Below are positions 18,660 through 27,145 of a DNA stretch of 64,000 nucleotides, one piece after another. The number at the start of each line of letters is the position of its first letter. Within the stretch, counting starts at the first letter, position 1. Location: positions 104,654-168,653 of IMG/VR virus record IMGVR_UViG_3300042317_000390; one strand, 5' to 3'. The notes below the pieces were generated by a model that saw nothing but the letters and a program-made list of their open reading frames with translations, was not told where the DNA came from and ran no database searches. Position numbers and translations under genes: made by a program. Origin of the DNA: a virus.

Positions 18660-21197
18660 ATGGCTTTTCAACTATCACCAGGGGTTAATGTATCAGAAAT
18701 CGATCTAACAACGGTCGTTCCTGCTGTAGCCACTTCAGACGGTGCCTTTGCTGGCGTATTCCGTTGGGGTCCAGTAGGAGAGAGAGTTCTCGTTGATTCT
18801 GAGAATACTCTAGTTTCAAGATTTGCTAAACCTTCAAATTTTAATGCTGAAACGTTCTTCACGGCAGCTAACTTCTTATCATATTCAAACCGTCTATATA
18901 TTTCACGTGCTGCTGACACAACTGGTGCAACTCCAGTAGCTTCAGGCAACACTTCTGGCGCCAACAGCATCATCCAGATTGGTGATACTTCAGCCATTTC
19001 TGTTGGCATGTATCTAGTTACAGTTAGCAACACTGCAGCTATGAATCTTGTTTCAACGGTTTCTGTTCTAACAAAGAATTCAACTCACGTTACTCTTTCA
19101 CAGAACACCACTGCTACATCAGCAAACGTAAGCTATTATTTTGCTCGTCCAGAAACAGCATATACCGCAGTTGGCTTCGATCCATCAAGCGCCTCCGCTT
19201 ATGTTGCAAATCTAGTTAATCAGATCGTAAAGAACGAAAACGACTATACTGCAAAGGATGGTAATTTCGATTCTGACCTCATGTATGTTGCAAAGTATCC
19301 AGGTGATCTTGGTAACTCACTAAGAATCGGTGTTTGCGATACAGCTAATAGCTATTCTTCAAACCTAGCAGCCACTGGCACAAAGGTTGAATTTAGAGTT
19401 GGTGCTAATTCTGCAACAGTTAAGTTCGTAGGTACAACCAACGCTGCAGCCGCTACTCTTGCTTCAGGTATTACTGTAGGCGATCAGATCCTAGCTGGTA
19501 ACAGCACGATTGGTCTTCAGTATCTACAGGTAATAAGCGTAGAAGTTGGTTCAAATAGCTCATTCGTTAACACAGCCAGTCTAACGTTCGATGGTAATAC
19601 AGCCATTAACAGCAACCTAAACTTCATCACACTTACAGGTAATCCATATACCAACGGTGACGTTATCGTTTATGCCAATACAACAGCACCAGCCGTTTCT
19701 GGTCTAGTTGGTGGTACAAACTATCACGTAGTTCAGGCTAACTCAATTGGCTTCAAACTAGCCACTACTGCATTCGGTGACGAACTAGATATTGCTGCAA
19801 CCCCAGGTTCACTTGGTTCTTTCGCAGCTAATACTAACGTCCTAAGAATTAACTTTGAAGATCCATTCAGACTTCGTACCAATTATACATCAGATACAGT
19901 TGATCGTAATTGGGAGTTCTTCAACGTTGTTGATTCTGCTCCAGGTCAGTCTGATTACGTTCTCTATAACGGTAATACAGCTGCTCAGGACGAAGTACAC
20001 GTAGTAGTCGTTGATAACGATGGTGGTTTCAGTGGTACACCAGGCACCATTCTTGAAGTCTATAAGGGTCTTTCAAGAGCTACAGACGCTAAGAACAACG
20101 ATGGTACAGGCAATTACTATAAAGACGTTATCAATCAGTCATCAAAGTATGTCTGGTGGGCTAACGACCGTAGCGTTGCTCCATCTGCAACTGCTCTAAA
20201 TGTTGCTTCTTCAACCGCTACAGCACCAGCTGATATCAATCTAGTATATGGTACAGACGGTCTAAGCGAAAACGATGCAACTCTAGCAGTTCTAGGTTCT
20301 GCTTACGATCTATTCACATCAGCAGAAGATATTGATATTTCTCTAGTTCTACAGGGTAAGCCAATCGGTGGAACCACAGTAGTTAACGGAACAACAGTAT
20401 CTAACTTCATGCTAGCAAACTATATCATTGATAATATCTGCGAAACAAGAAGAGATTGTATTGCTCTACTATCACCAGATAAGTCAACTGTTATCAATAA
20501 CTCTGGTGCAGAAGCTCTAACCGTTAAGGCTTGGAGAGGCGCTGTCCATAGTTCATCCTATGCAGTTCTTGACTCTGGTTATAAGTATCAGTATGATAAG
20601 TATAACGATCTTTACCGTTGGGTTCCACTAAACGGCGATATTGCCGGTCTATGTGTTAGAACAGATAGCACAAACGACGCTTGGTGGTCACCAGCTGGTT
20701 TCAACCGTGGTCAGATCAAGAATCTCGTTAAGCTTGCTTGGAATCCACGCAAGTCTGAAAGAGACGTTCTATTCAGCAACGGTATTAACCCAGTTGTAAC
20801 ATTCCCAGGTCAGGGAACGGTTCTTTATGGCGATAAGACTCTACAGGCAAAACCATCTGCATTCGATCATATCAATGTTCGCAGATTGTTCATTGTCCTA
20901 GAGAAAGCTATCTCCACAGCTGCTAAGTATCAGTTATTCGACTTCAACGATGCTTTCACAAGAGCACAGTTCAGAAATCTAGTAACTCCATATCTACGCA
21001 CGATCAAGGGTCGTCGTGGTATCACAGACTTCTATGTTGTCTGCGATGATACTAATAATACACCTGCGATTGTTGATAGCAATCAGTTCGTCGGTGATAT
21101 CTATATTAAACCTTCGAGAAGTATTAACTTCATCCAGCTAAACTTCATTGCTGTACCCACCGGTGTACAATTCTCTGAAGTAGTTGGTAAGTTCTAA
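18660..21197 (+). CDS. 18: Contractile tail sheath protein, T4 gp18-like
   Basis: An 845-residue protein, longer than the T4 sheath (659 aa). The N-terminus (LSPGVNVSEIDLTTVVP) is the usual sheath start, and the C-terminal domain contains LFIVLEKAISTAAKYQLFDFND and FYVVCDDTNNTP, the most conserved sheath segment. The extra length lies in the middle (residues ~100-420), which is rich in Asn/Thr/Ser beta sequence and is likely surface domains. It forms the contracting tail tube jacket. It has a late promoter and the ribosome site AAGGGAG. Confidence 0.95.
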   Translation: MAFQLSPGVNVSEIDLTTVVPAVATSDGAFAGVFRWGPVGERVLVDSENTLVSRFAKPSNFNAETFFTAANFLSYSNRLYISRAADTTGATPVASGNTSGANSIIQIGDTSAISVGMYLVTVSNTAAMNLVSTVSVLTKNSTHVTLSQNTTATSANVSYYFARPETAYTAVGFDPSSASAYVANLVNQIVKNENDYTAKDGNFDSDLMYVAKYPGDLGNSLRIGVCDTANSYSSNLAATGTKVEFRVGANSATVKFVGTTNAAAATLASGITVGDQILAGNSTIGLQYLQVISVEVGSNSSFVNTASLTFDGNTAINSNLNFITLTGNPYTNGDVIVYANTTAPAVSGLVGGTNYHVVQANSIGFKLATTAFGDELDIAATPGSLGSFAANTNVLRINFEDPFRLRTNYTSDTVDRNWEFFNVVDSAPGQSDYVLYNGNTAAQDEVHVVVVDNDGGFSGTPGTILEVYKGLSRATDAKNNDGTGNYYKDVINQSSKYVWWANDRSVAPSATALNVASSTATAPADINLVYGTDGLSENDATLAVLGSAYDLFTSAEDIDISLVLQGKPIGGTTVVNGTTVSNFMLANYIIDNICETRRDCIALLSPDKSTVINNSGAEALTVKAWRGAVHSSSYAVLDSGYKYQYDKYNDLYRWVPLNGDIAGLCVRTDSTNDAWWSPAGFNRGQIKNLVKLAWNPRKSERDVLFSNGINPVVTFPGQGTVLYGDKTLQAKPSAFDHINVRRLFIVLEKAISTAAKYQLFDFNDAFTRAQFRNLVTPYLRTIKGRRGITDFYVVCDDTNNTPAIVDSNQFVGDIYIKPSRSINFIQLNFIAVPTGVQFSEVVGKF

Positions 21198-21203
21198 TAA
21201 ATA
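21196..21203 (+). promoter_or_regulatory. Late promoter variant (AATAAATA)
   Basis: AATAAATA, one base from the T4 late consensus, starting 37 bases before the tail tube gene, the same distance as TATAAATA has from its genes. Overlaps the gene 18 stop. Confidence 0.5.
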
Positions 21204-21232
21204 AGAATAAAAACTCAAAAGGAGTAATATAG

Positions 21233-21844
21233 ATGCCCTTTAATATTAATAGTTTCAAAGCAAATGGTCTGACATATGGAGGTGCCAGACCATCCCTATT
21301 CCAAGTAGTCGTAACTCCTCCACCAGCGATTCCTGTTAACCCAATCGCTCTTAGCAAGTTTGTATTTACTTGTAAGGCAGCTGAGTTACCAGAATCAACG
21401 ATTTCTAATATCGAAGTTCCATATTTCGGTAGAAAGATCAAGGTTGCTGGTGAAAGAAGCTACGCTGATTGGTCAATCACAGTAATGAACGATGAGGACT
21501 TCTCAGTTCGTTCAATGTTCGAAGCTTGGATGAACGGTATTAACACTGTTCAGTCAAACATTCGTCTACCAGAAGCATCAGCTGAAGGCTATAAGGCTCT
21601 CGCAGTTGACGTTACGCAGTTTGGTAAAGACGGTGCTATTCTTCGTACATGTCAGTTAGTTGGTGCATTCCCAACTCAGGTTAGCGGTATTTCACTAGGT
21701 TGGGATACAGCTAATGCAGTTGAAGAGTTCACAGTTAACTTCTCATACGATTATTGGCTACCAATCATTGAAGACGCTTCACTCCAGACAGCTGGTAAGG
21801 TTACACCATACCTTGGCGAAACTGAAGTTGGCCCAGTATTCTAA
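21233..21844 (+). CDS. 19: Tail tube protein, T4 gp19-like
   Basis: A 203-residue protein directly after the sheath. It contains the tube-family features: NSFKANGLTYGGARPSLFQV, CKAAELPESTISNIEVPYFG and WDTANAVEEFTVNFSYDYW. It stacks as hexameric rings to make the inner tail tube. The T4 protein is 163 residues; the extra length here is mostly at the C-terminus. Ribosome site AAAAGGAG. Confidence 0.92.
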   Translation: MPFNINSFKANGLTYGGARPSLFQVVVTPPPAIPVNPIALSKFVFTCKAAELPESTISNIEVPYFGRKIKVAGERSYADWSITVMNDEDFSVRSMFEAWMNGINTVQSNIRLPEASAEGYKALAVDVTQFGKDGAILRTCQLVGAFPTQVSGISLGWDTANAVEEFTVNFSYDYWLPIIEDASLQTAGKVTPYLGETEVGPVF

Positions 21845-21865
21845 TACTAAGTATTATATAATTGT

Positions 21866-21888
21866 GGGGGGAGAGTTTTTCTCCCTCC
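21866..21888 (+). terminator. Hairpin between genes 19 and 20
   Basis: An 8-bp stem GGGGGGAG / CTCCCTCC (one G-U pair) with loop AGTTTTT, lying between the tube and portal genes. No T-run follows, so it may only slow polymerase or protect a processed 3' end. The hairpin is read from the sequence; the role is inferred. Confidence 0.45.
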
Positions 21889-21905
21889 AATATTTGGAGA
21901 TTTAA

Positions 21906-23705
21906 ATGGCAGAGTTTTTCGGTTTCGAATTCAGAAAAAAGAAGCAGGACGTAGAGTTACCATCATTTGCTCCACCAAAGGACTCAGATGATGGGGCTGT
22001 TGTCGTTTCTGCTGGTGGTGCTTTTGGTACATACGTAGACTTAGATGGCACAGTAAGATCTGAAGCAGAATTAGTTACAAAGTATAGAGAAATGTCTCTT
22101 CAGCCTGAGTGTGACTCAGCAGTTGATGAGATTGTAAACGAATCAATCGCTATCGATGAAGATAAAGTCGTAGAAATTAATCTTGAAGATGTTAAGATTA
22201 ACGATAACATTAAGAAGATTATTCGTGAAGAGTTTGATAATTGTTTAAAGATTCTAGAATTTAATCGTTTTGCTTATGAGATTTATCGTCGTTGGTATAT
22301 TGATGGTCGTTTATACTATCATGTAGTAATTGACGAGAGAGCGCCACAAGAAGGCATCAAAGAACTTAGATATATCGATCCTCGCAAGATACGTAAGGTC
22401 AGAGAAGTTCAGAAGAAAAAAGTTCAAGCTAATAACCCAGGCGATGCAGTAGTAACAAAAACTGTTAACGAATATTTTATTTTTAATGATAAGGGATTTA
22501 ATTTTGGCAATAAGGCAGTTGGACCATCAACCACCGGTCTAAAGATTGCTAAGGACTCTATTCTTCATGTTGTTTCTGGTCTAACGGACAACCAAGGAAC
22601 GATGGTTCTTTCATATCTTCATAAAGCGATAAAACCACTAAACCAGTTGCGCACACTGGAAGATGCCTTGGTAATTTATCGTCTTGCTCGTGCGCCCGAA
22701 CGCCGTATTTGGTACATTGACGTTGGTAATCTACCTAAGATGAAGGCAGAACAATACGTCCGTGACATTATGGTTAAGCATAAGAACAGATTAATATATG
22801 ACGCCCAGACAGGCGACATTAGAGACGACCGTAAATTCATGACGATGCTTGAAGACTATTGGCTTCCTCGTCGTGAAGGTGGTAGAGGTACGGAGGTTAC
22901 TACCCTACCAGGCGGTCAGACACTAGGACAGATGGATGACGTTCTTTACTTCCAGAAGAAGTTTTTGAACGCTCTAAACGTCCCAGTGTCACGACTTAAT
23001 TCAGATGCTCTATTCTCACTAGGTAGAGCAACAGAAATTACCAGAGACGAATTGAAGTTCGTTAGATTCATTACAAGACTAAGAAATAGATTTTCTCAGT
23101 TATTCTTAAAGATGCTAGAGAAGCAACTAGTTCTAAAGGGTGTCACGACTCTTGATGACTGGAAAATATTCTCTAATGACATCAAGTTCGATTACGAAAA
23201 AGATAATTACTTCACCGAACTTAAAGATGCAGAAATTGCTCAGGGTCGTATTCAGCTTGCCGATGCGTTCCAGAATATTGCGGGTAAGTATTATTCACAC
23301 ACTTGGATTCGTAAGAATATCCTACATCAATCAGATGAAGATATTGAAGTACAAGATGCTCTAATTAATTCAGAGAATCAGTCTCAAGATCCAAGATGGA
23401 TTAACCCAGTTATTGAACAGAATCTCCAGATGGTTCAGCAGATAGATGCTATGAATCAACAACAAGATTTAATGCCAGGAACTGAAGGCTCTATGGGTAG
23501 AGACGAAGAATTAGTTAAAAAGATGGAGCAGGTTCGTAACGCTCAGATCATCGTTAAGCAGATGAAGCAGCTTGGTAAACCTAATAGAACTCCAAAGGAT
23601 GAAGAAAAGTACAAGGCAGCAATTCAGGTATTAGCTAAGAATAAAGACCTAGCTACCAGAGTTACAGGAACAGCCGGTACACAACCAGAACAACAGCAAG
23701 GATAA
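21906..23705 (+). CDS. 20: Portal protein, T4 gp20-like
   Basis: A 599-residue portal subunit. Conserved segments include YREMSLQPECDSAVDEIVNE, FEIYRRWYIDGRLYYHVVID-like (here YEIYRRWYIDGRLYYHVV), VYRLARAPERRIWYIDVGNLPK-like and GTEVTTLPGGQTLGQMDDV. The dodecameric portal is the DNA channel and terminase dock at one head vertex and starts prohead assembly. The C-terminal region is rich in Gln. Ribosome site TTTGGAG. Confidence 0.95.
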   Translation: MAEFFGFEFRKKKQDVELPSFAPPKDSDDGAVVVSAGGAFGTYVDLDGTVRSEAELVTKYREMSLQPECDSAVDEIVNESIAIDEDKVVEINLEDVKINDNIKKIIREEFDNCLKILEFNRFAYEIYRRWYIDGRLYYHVVIDERAPQEGIKELRYIDPRKIRKVREVQKKKVQANNPGDAVVTKTVNEYFIFNDKGFNFGNKAVGPSTTGLKIAKDSILHVVSGLTDNQGTMVLSYLHKAIKPLNQLRTLEDALVIYRLARAPERRIWYIDVGNLPKMKAEQYVRDIMVKHKNRLIYDAQTGDIRDDRKFMTMLEDYWLPRREGGRGTEVTTLPGGQTLGQMDDVLYFQKKFLNALNVPVSRLNSDALFSLGRATEITRDELKFVRFITRLRNRFSQLFLKMLEKQLVLKGVTTLDDWKIFSNDIKFDYEKDNYFTELKDAEIAQGRIQLADAFQNIAGKYYSHTWIRKNILHQSDEDIEVQDALINSENQSQDPRWINPVIEQNLQMVQQIDAMNQQQDLMPGTEGSMGRDEELVKKMEQVRNAQIIVKQMKQLGKPNRTPKDEEKYKAAIQVLAKNKDLATRVTGTAGTQPEQQQG

Positions 23706-23711
23706 TATATC

Positions 23712-23945
23712 ATGACTGATAAATATACTTTAGATGATTTACTTATTTCAGCCGCTGAGCAGAAACCAGTTGAGTTTGAAGCAGCTTTTAATGATCTCGT
23801 AGTTGATAGAATTAGAGATAGAGTTGAAGCTCGTAAAGTTGAAATCGCTCAACAGTTATACAATTATGAGCCAGAACAAGAGCCAGAAGCTGAGCAAGAA
23901 CCAGAATACGAAGAAGATTCTTTAGAAACATCAGAGGAAGAATAG
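23712..23945 (+). CDS. 67: Small acidic prohead core protein, T4 gp67-like
   Basis: A 77-residue, very acidic protein directly after the portal gene, the place of gene 67. The N-terminal half has TLDDLLISAAEQKPVEFEAAFNDL and the tail is a Glu/Pro-rich repeat (EPEQEPEAEQEPEYEED). In T4, gp67 is a prohead core component needed for correct head shape. The assignment rests on synteny, size and charge. Confidence 0.7.
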   Translation: MTDKYTLDDLLISAAEQKPVEFEAAFNDLVVDRIRDRVEARKVEIAQQLYNYEPEQEPEAEQEPEYEEDSLETSEEE

Positions 23946-23946
23946 A

Positions 23947-24942
23947 ATGGCAAAGAAGCCTTTAAAAGACGTTTTAGCTGGTGTTAAATCCAGCAAGGTC
24001 GTTAAGCTAAACCATAAGGATATGTACCAATGGAACTCTCCTGATGGTCTAAAGTTTATTGACGATAAGCATCCAGTAGAGAAGCACGAAGATCGTGTTG
24101 GTAATGGCGACGATGTTTATACTGGTTCAACGAAGCCAGCTAAGTATCCACGTCAGGAAGCAAGCGTTTACGAAGAGACAGACTCAAATATAACCAACCA
24201 GAAGCTAGGTGCTGGTGAAAAAAAGACTGCAATTATGTCATTCTCTGAATCCTGTGGTTGTAACAATACTAAAGAAGGTATGCAGTGTGAAGTTCATGGT
24301 ATGGACGAATGCCCAGGTTACACCGACAAAAAAGATCGCAAGTTACTTGTCGATAAAAAGACCAACGAAGGAATCGAGATTGGCAAGGCTCTAAGAGTCG
24401 GTAATCAGTTTACAGATTCTCATCTTATGAAAAATAAGAAGGATTCAAGAAGTTTAGGCAAACCAGCTGGTCTTCTTGATAGAACAAACAAGACAATCGG
24501 TAAGTTAAAAGGATCAACTTTCTTAGTAAAGAAGATGACTGAAGATGAACAACTAGATGAATTGTCTGGAAGAATTTTAGCTGCATATGTTAAAAAGGCA
24601 GCTAGTGAAGTTCAGAAACTAAAGAATATCAAAGATCCAATGAATAGAAAAGCTTCTGATATGGTTAATATAGATAAGAGAGAAGCTGGTATTGAAAAAG
24701 CAAAAAACAAGTTAGACGAAGTTGCTCCTTCAGATCCAAAGATTGAAGATTGGATCAAGTCAAATAAAGAGCGTTTCGTTAAGGAATATGGTAAAGAAAA
24801 AGGCATGAAAATTCTTTACGCCAAAGCTTGGAAGATGCACGGACGTTCTGAGTCTGGTAATTCTCCAGCTACTCTTACAGATTACACTGGACCGGGAGCA
24901 GCCGGTTGGTCAACGGGCAGACTTGATACAGGGACACTCTAA
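23947..24942 (+). CDS. Putative head-associated protein between portal and protease
   Basis: A 331-residue Lys-rich protein of unknown function. It has a cysteine group (C103, C105, C114, C122; CGCNNTKEGMQCEVHG), a long helix near residues 200-240, and a C-terminal motif KIEDWIKSNKERFVKEYGKE ... ILYAKAWKMHG that recurs in head-region proteins of T4-like phages of marine bacteria (from memory). It sits between gene 67 and the prohead protease, so it is probably packaged or scaffold-related. T4 has gp68 here, but similarity is not visible. Confidence 0.6.
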   Translation: MAKKPLKDVLAGVKSSKVVKLNHKDMYQWNSPDGLKFIDDKHPVEKHEDRVGNGDDVYTGSTKPAKYPRQEASVYEETDSNITNQKLGAGEKKTAIMSFSESCGCNNTKEGMQCEVHGMDECPGYTDKKDRKLLVDKKTNEGIEIGKALRVGNQFTDSHLMKNKKDSRSLGKPAGLLDRTNKTIGKLKGSTFLVKKMTEDEQLDELSGRILAAYVKKAASEVQKLKNIKDPMNRKASDMVNIDKREAGIEKAKNKLDEVAPSDPKIEDWIKSNKERFVKEYGKEKGMKILYAKAWKMHGRSESGNSPATLTDYTGPGAAGWSTGRLDTGTL

Positions 24943-25190
24943 TGATATTCAAATTACTAGGAAACGAAATCGATATTAATAGCACAGCAAACGATGTTTA
25001 CACAAGCGTTCTTGTTCGTGTTGTTAATAGAGGAACTGCTAATACAATTCTAATTCAAAAATATTCTAACGGTGTTCAATTCGCATCAACTACCGTATTG
25101 GGTAATAGTGAGATTGTTATTCAAAAAAGCGGTTCTGATATTATCATAGGCGCTAATATGGTAGCAACTCCTATAGCTTACAAGTATTAA
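24942..25190 (+). CDS. Small beta-structured head-region protein
   Basis: An 82-residue protein overlapping the preceding stop (TAATG). It is largely beta strands (DVYTSVLVRVVNRGTANTIL, EIVIQKSGSDIIIGANMV), the type of a small capsid or decoration protein. Not recognised; position just before the prohead protease is the only clue. Confidence 0.6.
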   Translation: MIFKLLGNEIDINSTANDVYTSVLVRVVNRGTANTILIQKYSNGVQFASTTVLGNSEIVIQKSGSDIIIGANMVATPIAYKY

Positions 25191-25199
25191 GGGAAAGAA

Positions 25200-25877
25200 A
25201 TGAAACTCATTACCGAATTATTTGAAGATGTAGAATATCTTTCAGAAGCAAAAGAAAGCGGAGAGAAAGAGCATTATATTCACGGCATCTTCTTACAGAG
25301 TAATATCAAGAATCGTAACGGTAGAATTTATCCAGAGCAAGTCATGGATAAAGAAGTTGCTCGTTACATCAAGGAAGTTGTTGATGCAAAGCGTGCCTAT
25401 GGTGAGCTAGGACATCCAGCTGGTCCACAGATCAATCTTGATAGAGTTTCACATATCATCACTGAATTAAAGAAAGATGGACCAAATTATATCGGTAAGG
25501 CAAAGCTAACTGATACTCCAATGGGTAACATCGCTAAAGGTCTATTAAAGTCTGGTGCTAAGCTAGGCGTTTCTTCTCGTGGTATGGGTTCATTAAAGCC
25601 CATGAAAGAAGGCGTTATGGAAGTTCAGCCAGATTACAAGATTGCAACGGCAGCTGATATCGTTGCAGATCCTTCCGCTCCAAGTGCGTTCGTTGAAGGT
25701 ATTATGGAAGGAGTAGAGTGGATCTATGATCCAGTTAAAGGAACTTGGCAAGAAGAGCAGCTTCATATTATTAAGCAAGAAGTTCATCAGATGTCAAAAG
25801 CTGAATTAGAAGAACAGAAGTTAGCTATTTTCGAGAATTATCTAACTTCATTAGCACTAAAATCCAAGTTATTATAA
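25200..25877 (+). CDS. 21: Prohead protease, T4 gp21-like
   Basis: A 225-residue serine protease. It carries the family catalytic regions GELGHPAGPQ (His) and LGVSSRGMGSL (Ser), and the conserved IKNRNGRIYPEQVM. It cleaves scaffold and capsid proteins during head maturation after an (L/I)xE motif. The capsid protein here has LTE at residues 55-57. Ribosome site AAGGGAAAG. Confidence 0.93.
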   Translation: MKLITELFEDVEYLSEAKESGEKEHYIHGIFLQSNIKNRNGRIYPEQVMDKEVARYIKEVVDAKRAYGELGHPAGPQINLDRVSHIITELKKDGPNYIGKAKLTDTPMGNIAKGLLKSGAKLGVSSRGMGSLKPMKEGVMEVQPDYKIATAADIVADPSAPSAFVEGIMEGVEWIYDPVKGTWQEEQLHIIKQEVHQMSKAELEEQKLAIFENYLTSLALKSKLL

Positions 25878-25880
25878 ATA
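25873..25880 (+). promoter_or_regulatory. T4-type late promoter (TATAAATA)
   Basis: Exact TATAAATA, 30 bases from its end to the start of the scaffold gene, overlapping the protease stop codon. Confidence 0.8.
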
Positions 25881-25910
25881 AATTAAAATTCACAATAGGA
25901 GACTATTTCA

Positions 25911-27101
25911 ATGGCTAATAACGAACACGACCTTGAAGACGTTGCTAACCTAGACGAAGCCAAGAAAAAGGCTTGGGAAGGTAAGCACGAGGAAGAGGAA
26001 GAAGAAAAGGAAGATGAAGATTCTTCCAAGAAGTCTGTAAAAGGCAAGAAGAAAAAGGAAGAGGAAGAAGAAGAGTGTGGAAAGAAGATGGACGAGGAAA
26101 CTCTCGCTGCTTCTTCACTACATCCAGCTGCTCGTTCCGTTGCCGACGACAAGGCTCTAGCCGCATCAAAGATTGGTATGATGCAGCATATGATGGGCGT
26201 TATGGGCGCAATGAGCAAGCAGGATCTAACACATTGGTTCAATGCTACTATGGCTCAGTTTGGTCCAGGTAAGGATTGGGGCGTTGGTGATAACTCCGCT
26301 CATAATCAAGCTACAATCGACTCCAAGCTCGGCGCTGGCCCAAAGACCGCTTATCCAATGCCACATCTAAGCGTCAAGGAAGACGTTGAGGCAATGTTTG
26401 ATGGTCAGGATCTTTCAGAAGAGACAAAGGAAAAGGTTTCAACTCTATTTGAAGCCGCCGTCGCCGCAAGAATCATTGCTGAGCAGACACGTCTTGAAGA
26501 AGAGTTTGAAGCTAAGTTAGCAGAGGAAGTTGCTACTATCGGTGAAGAGCTAACGTCAAAGCTCAACACATATCTCGACTACGTTGTTGAAAATTGGATG
26601 ACAGAGAACGAAGTAGCTATCGAATCAACCCTACGCAATGAACTCGCTGAAGAGTTTATTGAAGGATTGAAGAACCTATTCGCTGAGCATTATATCAATG
26701 TTCCAGAGGATAAGGTTGATGTTCTCGAAGCAATGGCTGATAAGGTCGCTGCTCTTGAGACAAAACTTGACGAATCAATTTCTGAAAACGCAGAGTTAAA
26801 AGGTTTCATTCTAGAAGCTAAAGCAAATGAGATTTTTGAAGAAGTATCTTCTGATCTTGCACTAACTCAGAAAGATAAGTTTTCTGCTCTAGCAGAAGGA
26901 ATTGAGTTCGACGGTGATCTTGACACATATACTAAGAAGCTAATGATTGTTAAAGAGAACTATTTTAAGAATGAAACAACTTCATATTCTTCAAACATTG
27001 AAGAAGAAACATTTGAAGGTGAAGTCGCATCAACAGTTGGCGTTGACCCAGTCGTTAACCGCTACGTTGCTGCACTTTCCAGAACAGTTAAGAATACCTA
27101 A
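25911..27101 (+). CDS. 22: Prohead core scaffold protein, T4 gp22-like
   Basis: A 396-residue scaffold between protease and capsid genes. Residues ~23-60 are almost entirely Glu and Lys in separate blocks, a strongly charged linker not seen in T4 gp22 (269 aa). Residues ~85-150 hold a Met-rich helix (IGMMQHMMGVMGAMSKQDL). The C-terminal half is long helices (EEEFEAKLAEEVATIGEELT; VDVLEAMADKVAALETKLDE), like a coiled-coil core protein. It directs shell assembly and is degraded by gp21. Confidence 0.88.
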   Translation: MANNEHDLEDVANLDEAKKKAWEGKHEEEEEEKEDEDSSKKSVKGKKKKEEEEEECGKKMDEETLAASSLHPAARSVADDKALAASKIGMMQHMMGVMGAMSKQDLTHWFNATMAQFGPGKDWGVGDNSAHNQATIDSKLGAGPKTAYPMPHLSVKEDVEAMFDGQDLSEETKEKVSTLFEAAVAARIIAEQTRLEEEFEAKLAEEVATIGEELTSKLNTYLDYVVENWMTENEVAIESTLRNELAEEFIEGLKNLFAEHYINVPEDKVDVLEAMADKVAALETKLDESISENAELKGFILEAKANEIFEEVSSDLALTQKDKFSALAEGIEFDGDLDTYTKKLMIVKENYFKNETTSYSSNIEEETFEGEVASTVGVDPVVNRYVAALSRTVKNT

Positions 27102-27103
27102 TA

Positions 27104-27111
27104 TATAAATA
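27104..27111 (+). promoter_or_regulatory. T4-type late promoter (TATAAATA)
   Basis: Exact TATAAATA, 34 bases before the major capsid gene, where the strongest late expression is expected. Confidence 0.85.
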
Positions 27112-27145
27112 AAAATAAGCTTATTTTCTAAGAAAGGAAAAATAA

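Noticed and set aside
25883-26242. Ser-rich - strand frame opposite gene 22
   Set aside because: Mirror of the Glu/Lys-rich scaffold sequence. GAA/GAG codons give Ser/Phe on the other strand; no ribosome site.
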